64,000 bases of DNA from Ophiobolus disseminans (taxonomy: Eukaryota; Ascomycota; Dothideomycetes; Pleosporales; Phaeosphaeriaceae), in NCBI GenBank assembly GCA_010093685.1, contig MU006235.1:263780-327779 (forward strand), read 5' to 3'. Positions 43,852 to 55,442 of the stretch are shown one piece after another. Both the position numbers and the translations under genes were made by a program. The notes beneath the pieces were generated by a model. That model searched no databases and was not told the origin of the DNA. It saw only the letters and a program-made list of their open reading frames with translations. Position 1 is the stretch's first letter. Every line of letters starts with the position of its first letter.

Positions 43852-46198
43852 ATGGCAGATCAAACAGACCGATCCGCGGAATCTAGCGACGCAAGGAACT
43901 TTTACACTACATCAACTCCCATCAAGAGCCCACTAGCGGAGAAGCCCTCAAAATCCTCAGATCAAGCTTTGAATCGAGCCTGTGAGGCATGTCGCCTTTC
44001 AAAAGTGAGGTGCCTAGTAAGTTCACTCTACACAGTACACGCGTGATCTGTTCCTTGGGTGTGTCCTGAGGTGTCTAACAAATAAGCGGCCATTTACTAA
44101 CAGCACCGCAACTTAGGTAAATCCTGATACAAGCTCAACACAGTGTCAAAGATGCGCAAGAGCAGGAAAAACGTGCGTATTTGCACCACCTGCAAAGAGG
44201 CGACAGAGGAAAAGAACGGATGTACGGGTCACGGAGTTGGAGAAGGAAATCAAGCAGATGCGCGACCTCCTCAAGTCGTCAAACAATCGATCATCTAACG
44301 AGGCCAGTGATCATGAGTCTGGGGATGAGGGCTCAGACGATCAAAGACATGAGGCAGCGCAGGATACATCACCAGAGCCACCACCCTCCAGCACCACAGC
44401 AACGGCAATACCAGAAACTACAGACCAATGGCTTTCTCCACCCATCAAGCAGACTCACGACCCAAGATTGAGCAAATGCGGATCAAAGGACCTAATTGGC
44501 CCGGCCGAAAATGATATCATCGAGCGAGGAGTTATCACGCAGCACATGGCCGAAGAACTAATGAGTATTTGGCGCAACGACTTGGTAAATGGTTGCCCTG
44601 GTATCACCATACCTAGACATTGGACGGCCTATGATCTCCGCGTCAATAAGCCATCACTATTCCACGCCGTCATGGCGGCAGCAGCACACTCCAAAGGGTC
44701 GGAGTTGTCGGACAAGTTGCACGAGGAAGCTGTGTATCTTTACGCGCGGGTCGCCTTCATCAACGGCGAAAAGTCAGTACAAACTATACAGGCAATGCTT
44801 GTTTCAGTAGCCTACTACTCTCCACCCAAGACACCAGGTCAGCTGCAAATATACCAATGGGTTAACATGGCCGCCTCCATGGCACTGGAACTGGGACTAG
44901 CATCCAAGCCACGTACGCACGAGCAACTACCAAAACGAGCCATCCGGTCCCTCCAGAAAATATCCTCACCAGAGGAGCTCCTCGAGAATTGTCGGACAGT
45001 TCTTACGCTGTATGTCATCAGCGCCGGGTTCTCCATGCGACTAAAGCGGCCCAACATCTTGTTGTTCAACAGCTGGATGGAGGAGTGCGTCATCATGCTT
45101 GAAAAGTCAAAATTACTTGACGATAGGAGGACCATTGCCCATCTCAAACTCCAGAGAATCGCAGACGAGGCAAACACCGCTTTTGGATTCGACGACGCTA
45201 GCACCAGCTTTAGTCTCTCAGAGCTCCGGATGCAAATCATCTTGCGCATCTTTGACCGCAGAATACGAGACTGGAAAAAATCTGTCCCAGACGACGTCAT
45301 GACTCTCTTTCTTACTATTGAATACTGGCAAAACATTTTATCAATGTGGGAGTTTGGGATGGATGGCGGGCGGTACGATGTCACAGAGTTCAGAAATCGA
45401 CACCTCACACTCCCGGCGCTAGATGATGACTGCGTGCAGCCTGAATCACTTCTATCTCGCTCAGCACTACAAATCAATGCGACAACAAAGTGCATCGGCG
45501 CAGCACAATCCATTCTCGACTGCTTCATTGAAGTGCCTGTTGAGCGCCTCCAGAAGGCGCCCAACGTGCTTTTTGTACGCGCCATTTACGCTCTTGTAGC
45601 ATTAATGAAGGCAGACTATGCTGTCGGCACGGACGCAGAGATGGGCGAGCTCCTCGAATCGCAAAGTCTGAAGGTTGACTACTATCTCAACACTGTAATC
45701 ACACGCTCAACCGAAGCCATAGGGCCTCAGAAGTGCCGCATACCAACCCATTGGACATTTGTTTTAGAGGCAAAACTGAAGTCTTGGCGTGATGAGTACC
45801 AAACGTGGAGAGAAGCAAAGCGACACTCGAAGCGCAGGAAAACGGACAATGAAAGCACTACCGCAAGTGGTGATCTAACGCCGTCTTTCGCGGAGCCTAA
45901 CGCGCCCTCATCGAACCCGCTTCAAGCAAGCATCGACCAACAAGCGACGCCAATGCCCAACTTTGGCTTGAGTAACCCTTACCAAACTTATCTACCACTC
46001 GATACCACAAATGCTAGCGGGCAGATGGGTGATCCCGCGGCCTTCACGCCAGACATTGGCGATTTCACAGCGGCGTTTCAAAATGGTGATTTGTATCTCT
46101 GGAACGATATGACAGCAGACAGCTTTGGGGGATGGGTGCCGCAGAGCGGCATGTACAGCGGAATGGAATTTGGGTCGCTGAATGGACAGGGTTTTTGA
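43852..46198 (+). CDS. Zn2Cys6 fungal-specific transcription factor
   Basis: Exons 43852-44016 and 44117-46198 give 748 residues. The cluster CEACRLSKVRC, then CQRCARAGKTCVF after the intron (about residues 46-80), is followed by basic RRQRKRTDVRV and a short coiled coil (ELEKEIKQMRDLL), the usual dimerisation unit. The middle homology region includes IWRNDLVNGCPGITIP, FHAVMAAAAHSKGSEL and WVNMAASMALELGL. This class resembles War1-like and other uncharacterised leucine-zipper Zn2Cys6 regulators. The C-terminus is Asn/Gln/Pro-rich, consistent with an activation domain. The intron sits between the fourth and later cluster Cys. It is tail-to-tail with an amino-acid permease, which hints at nothing by itself. 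Target genes unknown. Confidence 0.9.
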
Positions 46199-46456
46199 TT
46201 TGAATTTCATTCTGCTGACCCTGGGTGTATCGCAATGCTCAAAATGGTGTTTAGGGATGCTAGAGTTCCTCGCCAAGTTTCAGGCACGCAAGCGATATCC
46301 CAATAATAATGCGGATAGCTTCAGCAACCACAACCAGATTTTCGAACAAGAAATGAACAAGATCAATGGCATGTTATTTATGATATCGAACGCGCTATAA
46401 AAGCGAAAAGAGCACAGTCTTTCGAACGCACTCTTGCACAGGAACCCACAACGCGT

Positions 46457-48230
46457 CTAGCAAAGCCAGAACCAAAACTTCTCCAGGGCGTTCTTGGGAA
46501 TCTGCTCGGGCCAGACCTCGGCATCAAGCGCAGCCTTACCACTCCAGATATCAGCCTCGGCAGGCTTGACAGCCTTCGAGCGCATGACGATTTTCCAGAA
46601 ACCGAAGAGCAGGGCAAAGATCAAACAACCGATGTAAGCGGTGAAAAAGCTGGTAAGCTGATCAGAGCCCCATGGTGTTTGTGTGAACACCTTGAAGCCG
46701 TTGAAAACGATGATGAGGCCAAAGTATACAAAGGCAGTCCAGGCAAGGTATGGCTGCCAAATGCTCCTGAAAACCAACGTGCTACGATCCACACCTTGTG
46801 CTTGTAGCGCGGCGCGGAAGCGAGTGTAGGTATAGCAGATGGAGCACCATGTGAAGAGCTGAGCGATGGTAGTTAAGTTCTGGAACCAGAGGAAGACTTT
46901 GTTGGCGCCAGTGGACACACTCATGTAGGTAAGCAGAGAGATGGACGCAGTGATGGCCACACAGTAGTACGGCACACCGCTCTTGGAGCACTTAAGGAGG
47001 AACCTCGGGGCCTGGCGGTTCTGGGCGACACCGAAGAGGTAACGGGAGCCAGTGTACAAGAAGGCGTTACCAGACGAGGTGGCTGATGTCAAAATGACTG
47101 CGTTGATGATGTGGGGCAGAACCGGAATACCGGCATTCTTCATGGCGATTACCCATGGGGAGGACTGCGCACCCTTGGCATCCTCAGCGGTGAGCTGTGG
47201 ATCACTGCTCGAGATCGTGACACCGATGATGAACGAACCTAGGACATAGAAGAAGAGGATACGCTAATGTTTGTTAGCTTTTGGCTCAAGACGACGAGAC
47301 GGAAGGTCGACTTACCCAGAAGACACGGCGAACAGCCTTGGGGATGTTCTTCCTTGGATTCTCCGCCTCACCAGCAGCAACTGCAACCATTTCGACACCA
47401 CCGTACGAAAAAGCAGCGTTGACGAGGGTGGACCAAAGACCGGTAAAGCGGCCAGTCGCCCCAGTTCCGACATATTCCTTCATGGCACCCTCTTTCCAGT
47501 AACGGAAGCCCCGGCGATCGTGATCTGGCGCACCGCCGAGCCAGATGACGACACCAGCAAGCAAGAGACCAAGGATAGTCAGGATCTTGATTGAGGCGAA
47601 GATGAATTCGGCCTCTCCGTAGATCCCAACTGCAAAGATATTTAGACCGACGATAATTATGATGATAAGACTGATCCAAATGGCCGGATTGTACTTCTGA
47701 TTCTGGTCCCAGAATTCGATAACCAGCGCGGCGGCAGAGATCTCAGCGCAAAGCGTAATCGAAGACTGATACCAGTTGTTCCAACCAACAGCAAATCCAA
47801 GCGCAGGGTCGACATAGCGGGCACAGTACTGAGGGATAGCACCGGGAAGAGGAAGCCATGTGGCCATTTCGCCGAGACACTGCATCATGGCAAAGACGGC
47901 GCAACCGGTGATGGTGTAACCAAGGAGAACGGAGACGGGGCCAGCGTTGGCGAAAGCATTACCGATACCGAGAAAGAGACCTGTACCAATGGTTCCACCA
48001 AGAGCGATGAACTGGATGTGGCGGGACTTCAGTCTTTCCCCTCGTCAGCATTGACCTGAAGAAGTCAGAGGGGAGTTTATTTACCCTCGCTCGACATAGC
48101 CGTATTGTTCAGCTTGCTCGACACTACCGTAGATATCGGCTGCCTCGCCAAGTCCAGTGCCCTTCTTCACACCATGGTCAGAGTTGTCGCCCTCGACCGT
48201 GTAATTGTTCTTCTCGTAGTCGGTCGCCAT
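46457..48230 (-). CDS. Amino-acid permease, APC/YAT family
   Basis: Plasma-membrane proton-coupled amino-acid importer. Exons 48085-48230, 47316-48033 and 46457-47263 give 556 residues, typical of the fungal YAT family. An acidic cytosolic N-terminus of about 48 residues precedes SRHIQFIALGGTIGTGLFLG, the YAT hallmark in TM1. Then follow EMATWLPLPGAIPQYCARYV, SYGGVEMVAVAAGEAENPRK (TM6 region) and about 12 hydrophobic spans, with a C-terminus ending FWFWLC. Intron 1 uses the acceptor GAAAG/A; the nearer CAG would introduce a stop. Substrate specificity is not readable; Gap1/Agp-like or proline/basic transporters are all possible. Confidence 0.93.
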
Positions 48231-51200
48231 ATTTGGGAGTTGATGCTTGAGGTAGGGCAAGGAGTTCGGACAGTGGGGTCTACACTGTATATTTGTCGGC
48301 CAAGTGGAGGGTAACCCCTAATTGAGCTAGTGACCCGCAAGGAATGAGAGATGTCGATAAGAAGGGCGCGACGGCGCAATCGAAGTATATTACCGTGTAG
48401 TTGGGTGCACAACATCCTACTTTATATCGACGCAGTGGTCTCACAATCTCGCCAGGCCTTCCGTCCCAAGCACAACAAGATGCAACGCACGGCCCAACGC
48501 TGTAGCGGTGATGGACATACACAAGCTAAGTGTAGCGTTGGCGATGTACTGGTCAGTGGTCTGGACTGCCGGTCGATTGGAACAGACAGCAAATCAAAGC
48601 TGCAAAGCGAAGCGAATTCGTCCTCCGCGCACGCTATACGGTCGTATATTTCCTAAAGCTCGCGCGGCGTGATAAGAGGTGGACCATGTCCCGGGGTAAA
48701 GGTTGCATCGAGAAAGCTACAGCATGAAGCTCCTCGCAGACGCCGAACGTCTGTGTGGGATACGTCGCAGCTGATTTGGTGGCCTACCGCCGGTGTTACC
48801 CAGTACAAGCCCCCTGACAACCTTTGTGACGATGAACAGCGGAGGGAACACACAGACAACTTCAAGTTCGATTGTGTGGGCTATGGATGTGACGACCCAC
48901 GCGACGGCGAACTACGGATTGTGGAGTTGCTTCTGATTCGCTCGATGAGCAATTTGGCATCAAGACAAGCTTGTTTAAGAAACGCCGGTGCCGCTAGCCA
49001 ACCTTGGAGGCCTGGGCGGGTGGCAGAACCCGTCGAACCACAAGCGCAGAGCTGCACTATCGCTCGTTGGCACCACTGTTGGAATGAATGATTGCATACG
49101 TCGGCAATTCGGCCAGATAAGGGTTTCGTCTGGAACCACCACTGCGGTGCAATCGCCACCTGGACACGCAATCGCCAACCAAGCGCTCTTCCTTCTCACA
49201 GGATCCAGGCTATCTAGATTCTGGTTCTACGAACAACACACTGCGCTTGTTTCGAAACTACCTCAGTCGCACAAGCAGCGCCCCCAGTTTCTGTCGCGTG
49301 AGCAGTACCACACCTGCATGGTGTCACTTGCGCACGGGCCCGAAGGAATTCACACTCGTTTGATTTGCAATGTTGACCTGCCTCTTCAGGGCAGCTCTTC
49401 GCGGGCAACACGAATGCGAAGACCGGCGATGCAGTCAACCATCTCGGCTCGGGCGATATGCTGGTTGTTCGCCTGACATTGCTGCAACAGGCATTGGATA
49501 GTTGAACGATGCCGTACGCCGAAGCCTATAACATGGAAATTGAGCTACCTTTAATTTTGAGCGAATCAGAATAGCTCCCAACGATCTGTGCATGGTCGAA
49601 CATTACACGCGAGGTTCGATCGCGGCACCAAGTTCAGATGCGCGGAAGTGTCTGCGAAACGGATCAACTATACCCTCATCAAATTTAGTACCCCTCGAGA
49701 CAAGCTCACTATGTACTTCCAATTTGGTTAACACCGCGTCCAAACTTACTTCGTTGAGGACAAGGCCGTGTCTTACCGCTGTCACGACTAAATACGATCG
49801 ATACATACACCCGCTAAGCTTGCGGCGCAGCATGCCAGTTGAGTGCATGTGCATATGCAAGCAATCCTTCTGGAATGCTCCCTTTACTTTGCGAGAAAGC
49901 CGCGTTCAACCTTGGAAGTACTCGCTGTGGGCGGTACGAAGTCTAGTTGCTTGACACAATGAGATTAGGTAGAATCGCGCACATTTTCAACGATATCTCA
50001 CCACAGGATCGCGGAGCCATCACTCGGCCAGTATGCTGAGTAGTAATAGGGCCGATAGCAGAGTCTCGAATATGATGCCTGTAGATCTCAACGCGGGATT
50101 ATTATCATGATGGTATCGCTACCGACAAACCCTCCGGATGTTGCAATGATTGATGTCTTAGCCTTACAAAAATCTGTCTATCCTCAAAGTCGTTTCCTCA
50201 ATGTTTCTACAGGCTTCCCATTGTATCGTCCAGCTGTGGGATGCGACTTCTTGCAGCACTTGGTGAACGTGAACATCCCTAGGTACGTCAGCACTGCCCG
50301 CCACACGTACGCCACGACTCCACAATCACGGATATGCGCGAAGAATCTCACGACGTCAGGCATTCAGCCACCAGTCCAGGACAGTGTAGCTCATGGGGGT
50401 AAACTCGGCCCGCTTTAAGCCTCATCAGCATAATGGCGTACACGATTACCTTCCTAAATGTGCAGAAGATGTCTCGCTCTTATCTTCGGGGAGTGCGTGG
50501 GCGTGTGCGAAGATATCGCGCAAAACGTCAGCCATGGACGCATAGCGCATACGGAACAGCCGGAGCGCGATTTTGCCCCCACCAAGTACCATTCGTGCTG
50601 TATGCCTGAGGACTTTGTTCGGTGATCCAGCCTTCGATCTGACTTCCAGAACATTAGGTCTGGCCTTGTTTAGTCCAATTGCGGAGTTTCCCTGTTCATG
50701 AGAGAGGGCTTCATTTCATGTAACGTAAGCAGAACGATTAGCTCTCTACACGCCTTAGCTGTAGCTTGCAGTTAGATCCACCTTGAACATTCACGCTCCA
50801 TACGTTGTATAGCTGAGCCTCATTCTCAAGGCAAAGAGGCTGGATTGCAGGGCTAGAGCGGAGCGGGGGCGGAACTTCAATGGCGGAGACATCCCCGGCT
50901 GGTTTCTGGGGAAGCAGCATGTGGAGAGGTAACACGTGTCGAAATTTGGTAGTTTTGATCGATGGCACTCAAAGATCGAAGTGGTGAAGTGCAACCTGAT
51001 CAGCGTTGGCGGTGCACATCATTGATCAACGTGCTTCTGGAGCCTTGATCTACGGACTAATGGCATCAAAAGACTATGATCGTGATATTCAGTGATTTCA
51101 TTCTCCATAGGCGGACTTGCTGGCGTATGACTGACCAATAGTGGTCATTTGATGTTGATTGAGCCCTCGATCCCAACATCATGCTTCTGTTGCGATTGAA

Positions 51201-51382
51201 CAGCCGATTGATACCTCGCGGATGGGTTGTATAAAATGCTTTTCCATCTCCTCGCAGAGTACCATGTGTGCAACAGCTGGAGCAGCTGTGCAGCTTTTCG
51301 TCATGCTATGCAAATATATCGGAGTGGTGCTGTGCGTGTGTGTGATGGTGCATCGTGGAGTATGGTGTACAACCCCGTCGTC
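48231..51382. other. 3.2-kb region without a supported gene
   Basis: The longest gene-free stretch. Frames of up to 162 codons occur on both strands (for example plus 48988-49476) but have no domain-like sequence, no coherent splice structure and no transposon signatures I can see. It contains the permease promoter at its left end. Confidence 0.4.
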
Positions 51383-51799
51383 TTAGCCAGGTCCGATTTT
51401 AGGCATGTCGTGATGTTCGCTGAGACCGCTCAAGTACTTGTTCAGCTCCTCCACCTTCTCCTTGTGTGTTTTGACCCCATCGCGCTTCATGCGCTCCTCC
51501 AATCTCTTGCGGCGCGTCTCATCGTGTCGTCTCTCGGCTTCCGTCTTCCTCCGCCCGCCGCCCTCTTTGATGGACTGTTCGGCGATGTCAGGTGACAAGG
51601 CACGCCCTGGTGTGTGTGAAGGTGACTTCACGCCATCGTCGCCGGGTGTTGGCGGCTTTGCGATGTCGCTGGAGGGCTTTGAAGATTCTGCGGGGGATTC
51701 GGTCGGCTTAGGCTTCTTTTTCTTCTTCTTCTTGTCGATGCCAGAGCCCTTGAGTTTGAGGCCACCGCCGACCGCGGTCGTATAGTCCGATGACGGCAT
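51383..51799 (-). CDS. FAM32A-like (DUF1754) small nuclear protein
   Basis: Intronless 138-residue protein. It starts MPSSDYTTAVGGGLKLKG, then a Lys run (DKKKKKKKPKP), the pattern of FAM32A/DUF1754. The linker is Ser/Pro-rich, and the C-terminal helix reads TEAERRHDETRRKRLEERMK and KTHKEKVEELNKYLSGLSEH, the conserved DUF1754 end that precedes a basic/aromatic tail. In animals FAM32A is a spliceosome C-complex protein that stabilises the 5' exon; the same role in fungi is inference. It diverges from the next gene over 122 nt. Confidence 0.88.
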   Translation of the reverse strand: MPSSDYTTAVGGGLKLKGSGIDKKKKKKKPKPTESPAESSKPSSDIAKPPTPGDDGVKSPSHTPGRALSPDIAEQSIKEGGGRRKTEAERRHDETRRKRLEERMKRDGVKTHKEKVEELNKYLSGLSEHHDMPKIGPG

Positions 51800-51921
51800 G
51801 AGTGGTGGTGTAGTTCAAGCTTTGGTGGGTGCTTGGAGTTTGAAGCTCCAGGCGGAACGTTCCGAGCCAACGGGTGAGCACGTGATAAGTGGGACCGCTC
51901 CAGCTACCTAGGTACGTCCAA

Positions 51922-52626
51922 ATGTCGGCTTCGCCTCATCACACCCACACTCCCAACCACGATATCATGAACGTACTTCTCAAACTCCCCGTAGAGTTGC
52001 GTCTGTACGTATGTAGCTTCATCATTACAGTGGATCCACTCACAGTTCCATCGAAAGAGTATTCGGGTCTGTTATTCTGCTGCAAAGCTATTCGAACTGA
52101 GCTCGAGCCCGAGGTGTGCAAGCGCATTGCGAAAAGTATACATGGCATATCCGCCAGGATACGCAACAATGGCGATGAGATCATCTACACGCCCCCCACA
52201 ACTCTTTTCGGATGGCGCAACCTTACAGTCTCGCGGCCCAGGATGCCGAACATGTTTGCCAAAAAGGACCCGTTTCTGAGTTTCAAGTACTTCCACTTCG
52301 ATACCTTCACCGTCACTTTCCACGATTGTGTGGAGTGTGAGAATGCCAAGAGGCCCAAGTTCATGTTCCATCAAGCATCTACCAATCTTGCTAGGGAGAT
52401 TGGTCAATGGCACCCATTTGAGGAGTATCCGGCGATGAAGAGATGGAGATTAGATTGGCGTGCTTTCCCACAAAGTCCCACGGGCTTCGGCGTGGAGCTT
52501 GCCTTGCGCGAGGCTGGCCGTCATGCGTGGGAAGTAGAAAAATGGCTCGATGAGCAGGATGTGCTGACGGGTGTGTGTTTCTATAAGAGGCCAAAAGCCA
52601 CACGACGAGAGAAATGCAGAAGGTAG
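51922..52626 (+). CDS. Fungal hypothetical with F-box-like N-terminus
   Basis: Single-exon protein of 234 residues from ATG 51922. After 14 residues it reads MNVLLKLPVELRLYVCSFII, the LPxELRLxIY pattern of the large Dothideomycete family of short F-box-like/DUF proteins. RPRMPNMFAKKDPFLSFKYF and a C-terminal Trp/Glu/Arg-rich segment follow. Role unknown; members of this expanded family are mostly uncharacterised. Confidence 0.75.
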   Translation: MSASPHHTHTPNHDIMNVLLKLPVELRLYVCSFIITVDPLTVPSKEYSGLLFCCKAIRTELEPEVCKRIAKSIHGISARIRNNGDEIIYTPPTTLFGWRNLTVSRPRMPNMFAKKDPFLSFKYFHFDTFTVTFHDCVECENAKRPKFMFHQASTNLAREIGQWHPFEEYPAMKRWRLDWRAFPQSPTGFGVELALREAGRHAWEVEKWLDEQDVLTGVCFYKRPKATRREKCRR

Positions 52627-53285
52627 AGATGGAGTAGTCAAGAGTTGGAATATCGTCATTCGTCGACCAGATCAGTCGATGAGCGCTTAATGCGAGGATA
52701 AGGATATGCGAGGAGGCTCATTATTTGGAGCTGGAGATGATGTAGGCCCTGTGGCAGGATGGTCGCACGTCAGCCTGAAAAGACGAGTGTCACGGTGAAA
52801 ACGAAGTCTGAATATCCTCAAGGTTTTGTTATGGTGTGTTTGACTTTCTCGAAAGACTTTTAGGATAGACAGGATTATTTTTCAGAACACTCATTCAATT
52901 CATCGAAGCGATTTTCTGGTGTTAGTTCTTATTATTAAGTGTCGATATCTCCTTTGTTATCAGGGTTTCCTGCTGTTGCGTAGCTACATGTGAGGCATGG
53001 ATAAGGTGTTTTTGAGCTCATGAGGCGAACATCACGGGCGCTGCTTGCGCAAACAATCGGGAGCGGTACTTCACAGAAAGCGTTGGTAAGGATGACAGGC
53101 ACGAATCGGCTCCAGTATGGGCCCAACATTCTGGTTCACCTGCAAGGAACATATCATTACAGTATCACACCGAGGTGGTGAAAAGCTATGTTCCCAATGC
53201 TACAATTGAAGCCTGGGAGCTATCTGTGAACTTTCGTCACCCACTTGACGCATGGGAGCGAAAGAAACGAAATCTCCAGCTTCAT
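52627..53285. other. Intergenic, no gene seen
   Basis: 3' flanks of two convergent genes. No recognisable feature. Confidence 0.45.
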
Positions 53286-53552
53286 CTAAGGATTGCCAGT
53301 GGGCATGTAGAAACCGCCAGGGACAAAAGTTGGTGCCTTTGCATTCAGCGAAGGAGGAGTGACATTGGCAGTAGCTGTAGTGGGTTTGGTTGGTGTGACG
53401 ATGTCGGGAACTGACTTAACAGACCACGGAGACGAAGGGATAGACACCGTGCCGTCCGAAGGGAGAGTTGTTGACGAAGCGCCCCATGCGCCGCCATGGC
53501 CGATGCCCGTGACGTAACGCCAGGACTCAAGATGGTTGTTGGACTGAGACAT
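53286..53552 (-). CDS. Small Ser/Thr/Pro-rich hypothetical protein
   Basis: Intronless frame of 88 residues from ATG 53552 (MSQSNNHLESWRYVTGIGHG). It contains WGASSTTLP and a Thr/Pro-rich stretch, and ends FYMPTGNP. The motif YVTGIGHGGAWG resembles small conserved fungal stress-type proteins, but I cannot name a family. The upstream region is rich in TGTG/GTTG, reading as a CA-rich leader on the coding strand. Confidence 0.6.
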   Translation of the reverse strand: MSQSNNHLESWRYVTGIGHGGAWGASSTTLPSDGTVSIPSSPWSVKSVPDIVTPTKPTTATANVTPPSLNAKAPTFVPGGFYMPTGNP

Positions 53553-53940
53553 GGTGGTTTGTACGTGTGATGAGTGTGTTTGTTGTATGTTGGTGTATTT
53601 GCGGTGTAGTTGAAGAAGGTTGTGGGTATGGGTATAAACGGGGAGGGCGACACTGGGAGCGAGGGAAAAGAGTACTTAAGAGCTTGCGAGACTGTGTGAA
53701 TGAAGTCAGGGACGCGACATACGTGAGTGAATCGCGCAACAAAAATTAATGGCATGGGGAGAACGAAACCTCAACTATTTACTTGATAGTCATGACCGTC
53801 TCACGCTGGAACAGTGTCTTACACATTGAACTTAGGGCGGTATTAGTCGCGAGACAAACATTAAGGTAGACTCACAAAAGAAATTATATCTTGACCAATA
53901 TATAAAACGAACTCTCAACGCCACTTTGCGCCTCCATCAC
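53553..53940. other. Intergenic, no gene seen
   Basis: Leader and promoter of the 53286-53552 gene and the 3' flank of the Gly-rich gene. Confidence 0.4.
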
Positions 53941-54237
53941 TCAATACCTCCGACGACCAAATCCTCCGTACCCACCACCCATGCCGCCCATACCTCCCAT
54001 ACCTCCCATGGGACCACCATCAAAGCCTCCATAACCGCCAGGACTTCCATCGAAACCGCCGCCGTACGGACATTCTTCGTCCTCGGAGTCTGAGTCTTAG
54101 TGATCGTCTGGGCTATTATATCTACACAATCCCTCAAACCCCATTGGGAACATGCTCCCTTCGGGCCTCCTGGCAGGATGACCATCGCCGTATCCACCAG
54201 GCATCATGTCGGGGTGCATCATGTCTGGGTGTATGCC
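53941..54237 (-). pseudogene. In-frame continuation of the Gly-rich gene beyond TGA and TAA
   Basis: Directly after the TGA the frame reads GIHPDMMHPDMMPGGYGDGH and continues to a TAA at 54097-54099, then DSDSEDEECPYGGG, PGGYGGFDGGPMGG and a GGM triplicate to a final TGA at 53941-53943. Composition matches the upstream 90 residues. An intron could remove one or both stops: donor GTACTG at 54244 with an acceptor at GGAAG is phase-compatible but lacks a branch site. No option is convincing. The label is provisional. Confidence 0.45.
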
Positions 54238-54510
54238 TCAGTACGGCCTCTCTCCTTCTCCTCCTCCCATGCCTGGATAGCCAGGCATCATGTTGGGTGA
54301 ATCGCGACTAGGCCAGCCTCCTCGACCACCTCCTCCGCGGCCACGACCCTGACCGCGACCGTTCATGCCAAACATGCCGCCGGAATAGTATCCGCCCTCT
54401 TCCATGCCGGGGTAGTTTCCCCTCTCTTCCATGCCGGGAAAGCGTCCACCTCGTCCACCAGGGCCTTGTCGACCTGGACCACTAGGGTGGCGTCCATAAG
54501 CTCCGTACAT
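54238..54510 (-). CDS. Gly/Arg-rich protein, possibly truncated or read through
   Basis: Intronless 90-residue frame from ATG 54508-54510: MYGAYGRHPSGPGRQGPGGR, tandem PGMEERGNYPGMEEGG, an RGG-type block (GRGQGRGRGGGGRGG) and MMPGYPGMGGGEGERPY before a TGA at 54238-54240. RGG/Gly-rich composition suggests RNA binding or a structural role. The same frame carries on after the TGA with equally Gly/Met-rich, protein-like sequence to 53941, broken once more by TAA at 54097-54099. So this is either one exon of a longer gene, a readthrough product, or a gene with nonsense mutations. Confidence 0.55.
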   Translation of the reverse strand: MYGAYGRHPSGPGRQGPGGRGGRFPGMEERGNYPGMEEGGYYSGGMFGMNGRGQGRGRGGGGRGGWPSRDSPNMMPGYPGMGGGEGERPY

Positions 54511-54876
54511 TGTTGGTTTTGTTGTTGAGAGGTTGTGTGTGTGTATTGTATGTATGAAAATTGATATGTTGTTGTGATATTGTGTGCTGCAGTAAGTTGT
54601 AGAGGAGATGCAGATTGTTTTGAAGAAAGAAAGCTATGCGCGAGCGAGGTTTTATGGGTACGCTGACTGAGAATCAGTATATTGAAGGTACTTGGTAACA
54701 TGAATTTGCGCATGAATATGGACAGCGGATGAAGAGTGTCTCATTTGCGCGAGATGTGCGCAGCTGTTGTTTGAAGATTGAATGACATTCCGTGACAGTG
54801 ATTGTGAACAAAAGTGTTGGACGTAAGCAAGCGATGCAAACACATTCAAATGCTGCTGCTTGAACTCTGACTTATC
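54511..54876. other. Intergenic, GT-rich leader
   Basis: Holds the leader of the Gly-rich gene with a short GTGTGTGTGTATTGTATG run near 54533-54550, and the 3' flank of the RidA-family gene. Confidence 0.4.
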
Positions 54877-55332
54877 CTAACCCAAGAAAGCCTCAGCCTC
54901 GATCTCAATCCTCATAACGCTGTACAACCCCTTTACCTGCACCACAGTAAGCAGCGGACCATGATTCTTGAATCCTGCTCGGCCCTTCAAGTTTCGAATC
55001 AAAGGTTCGAAGCTTGTTTCCATAGACTCTGTGATGTAGACCCTCAGCTTGTAGACTTGGTCCAACCCCGTTCCTCCCGCCTGTTTCAGTGCGTGCTCGA
55101 TGTTATCAAATGCTTGATCAACCTCATCACCGAGATCTTTCGGGTACTCTTCGGTAATGCGGTCCCAACCGCCTGTTCGAATCAGCGGATTATCATGAGA
55201 TGGCCGTCGTGTTGACGAACCTTGGCCGGAGATTTCGATCCTATTGTCAATGCGGACCGCCTGGCTGTAGTTGAGATCTCTCTTAGAACGCTCGCCGAAT
55301 CCCTCGTAGTCGAAATACTGGAGTGATGACAT
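54877..55332 (-). CDS. RidA/YjgF/YER057c-family protein
   Basis: Small trimeric imine deaminase family that hydrolyses reactive enamine/imine intermediates, though members vary in activity. Intronless, 151 residues from ATG 55332 (MSSLQYFDYEGFGERSKRDL); an in-frame ATG at 55347 would add five residues. Family blocks are YSQAVRIDNRIEISGQG near the N-terminus, DEVDQAFDNIEHALKQAGGT, VYKLRVYITE, and the C-terminal VQVKGLYSVMRIEIEAEAFL. Here the RidA Arg of the last motif (usually GxMVEIEA) appears as VMRIEIEA. This subgroup, with the extended WDRITEEYPKDL insertion, is common as fungal L-PSP endoribonuclease-like proteins. Confidence 0.9.
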   Translation of the reverse strand: MSSLQYFDYEGFGERSKRDLNYSQAVRIDNRIEISGQGSSTRRPSHDNPLIRTGGWDRITEEYPKDLGDEVDQAFDNIEHALKQAGGTGLDQVYKLRVYITESMETSFEPLIRNLKGRAGFKNHGPLLTVVQVKGLYSVMRIEIEAEAFLG

Positions 55333-55442
55333 CTTGGAAATAGTCATCAAGGATTAGAAATTGTGTTGAAGTCTTTGGAAGTCGAGATCTAAAGATGAGG
55401 ATACTGCTGGAGGGCAGCGCTACCCAGCTTTATATAATCGCT

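Noticed and set aside
44839..45585. 248-codon minus-strand frame
   Set aside because: Antisense shadow of the Zn2Cys6 factor; no start context or motifs.
43852..48230. Possible metabolic or secondary-metabolite cluster (regulator next to a permease)
   Set aside because: No biosynthetic core or tailoring enzymes nearby; the pairing alone is not evidence of a cluster.
49608..49625. GGTTCGATCGC resembling a tRNA T-loop
   Set aside because: The T-stem does not pair and no cloverleaf can be drawn.
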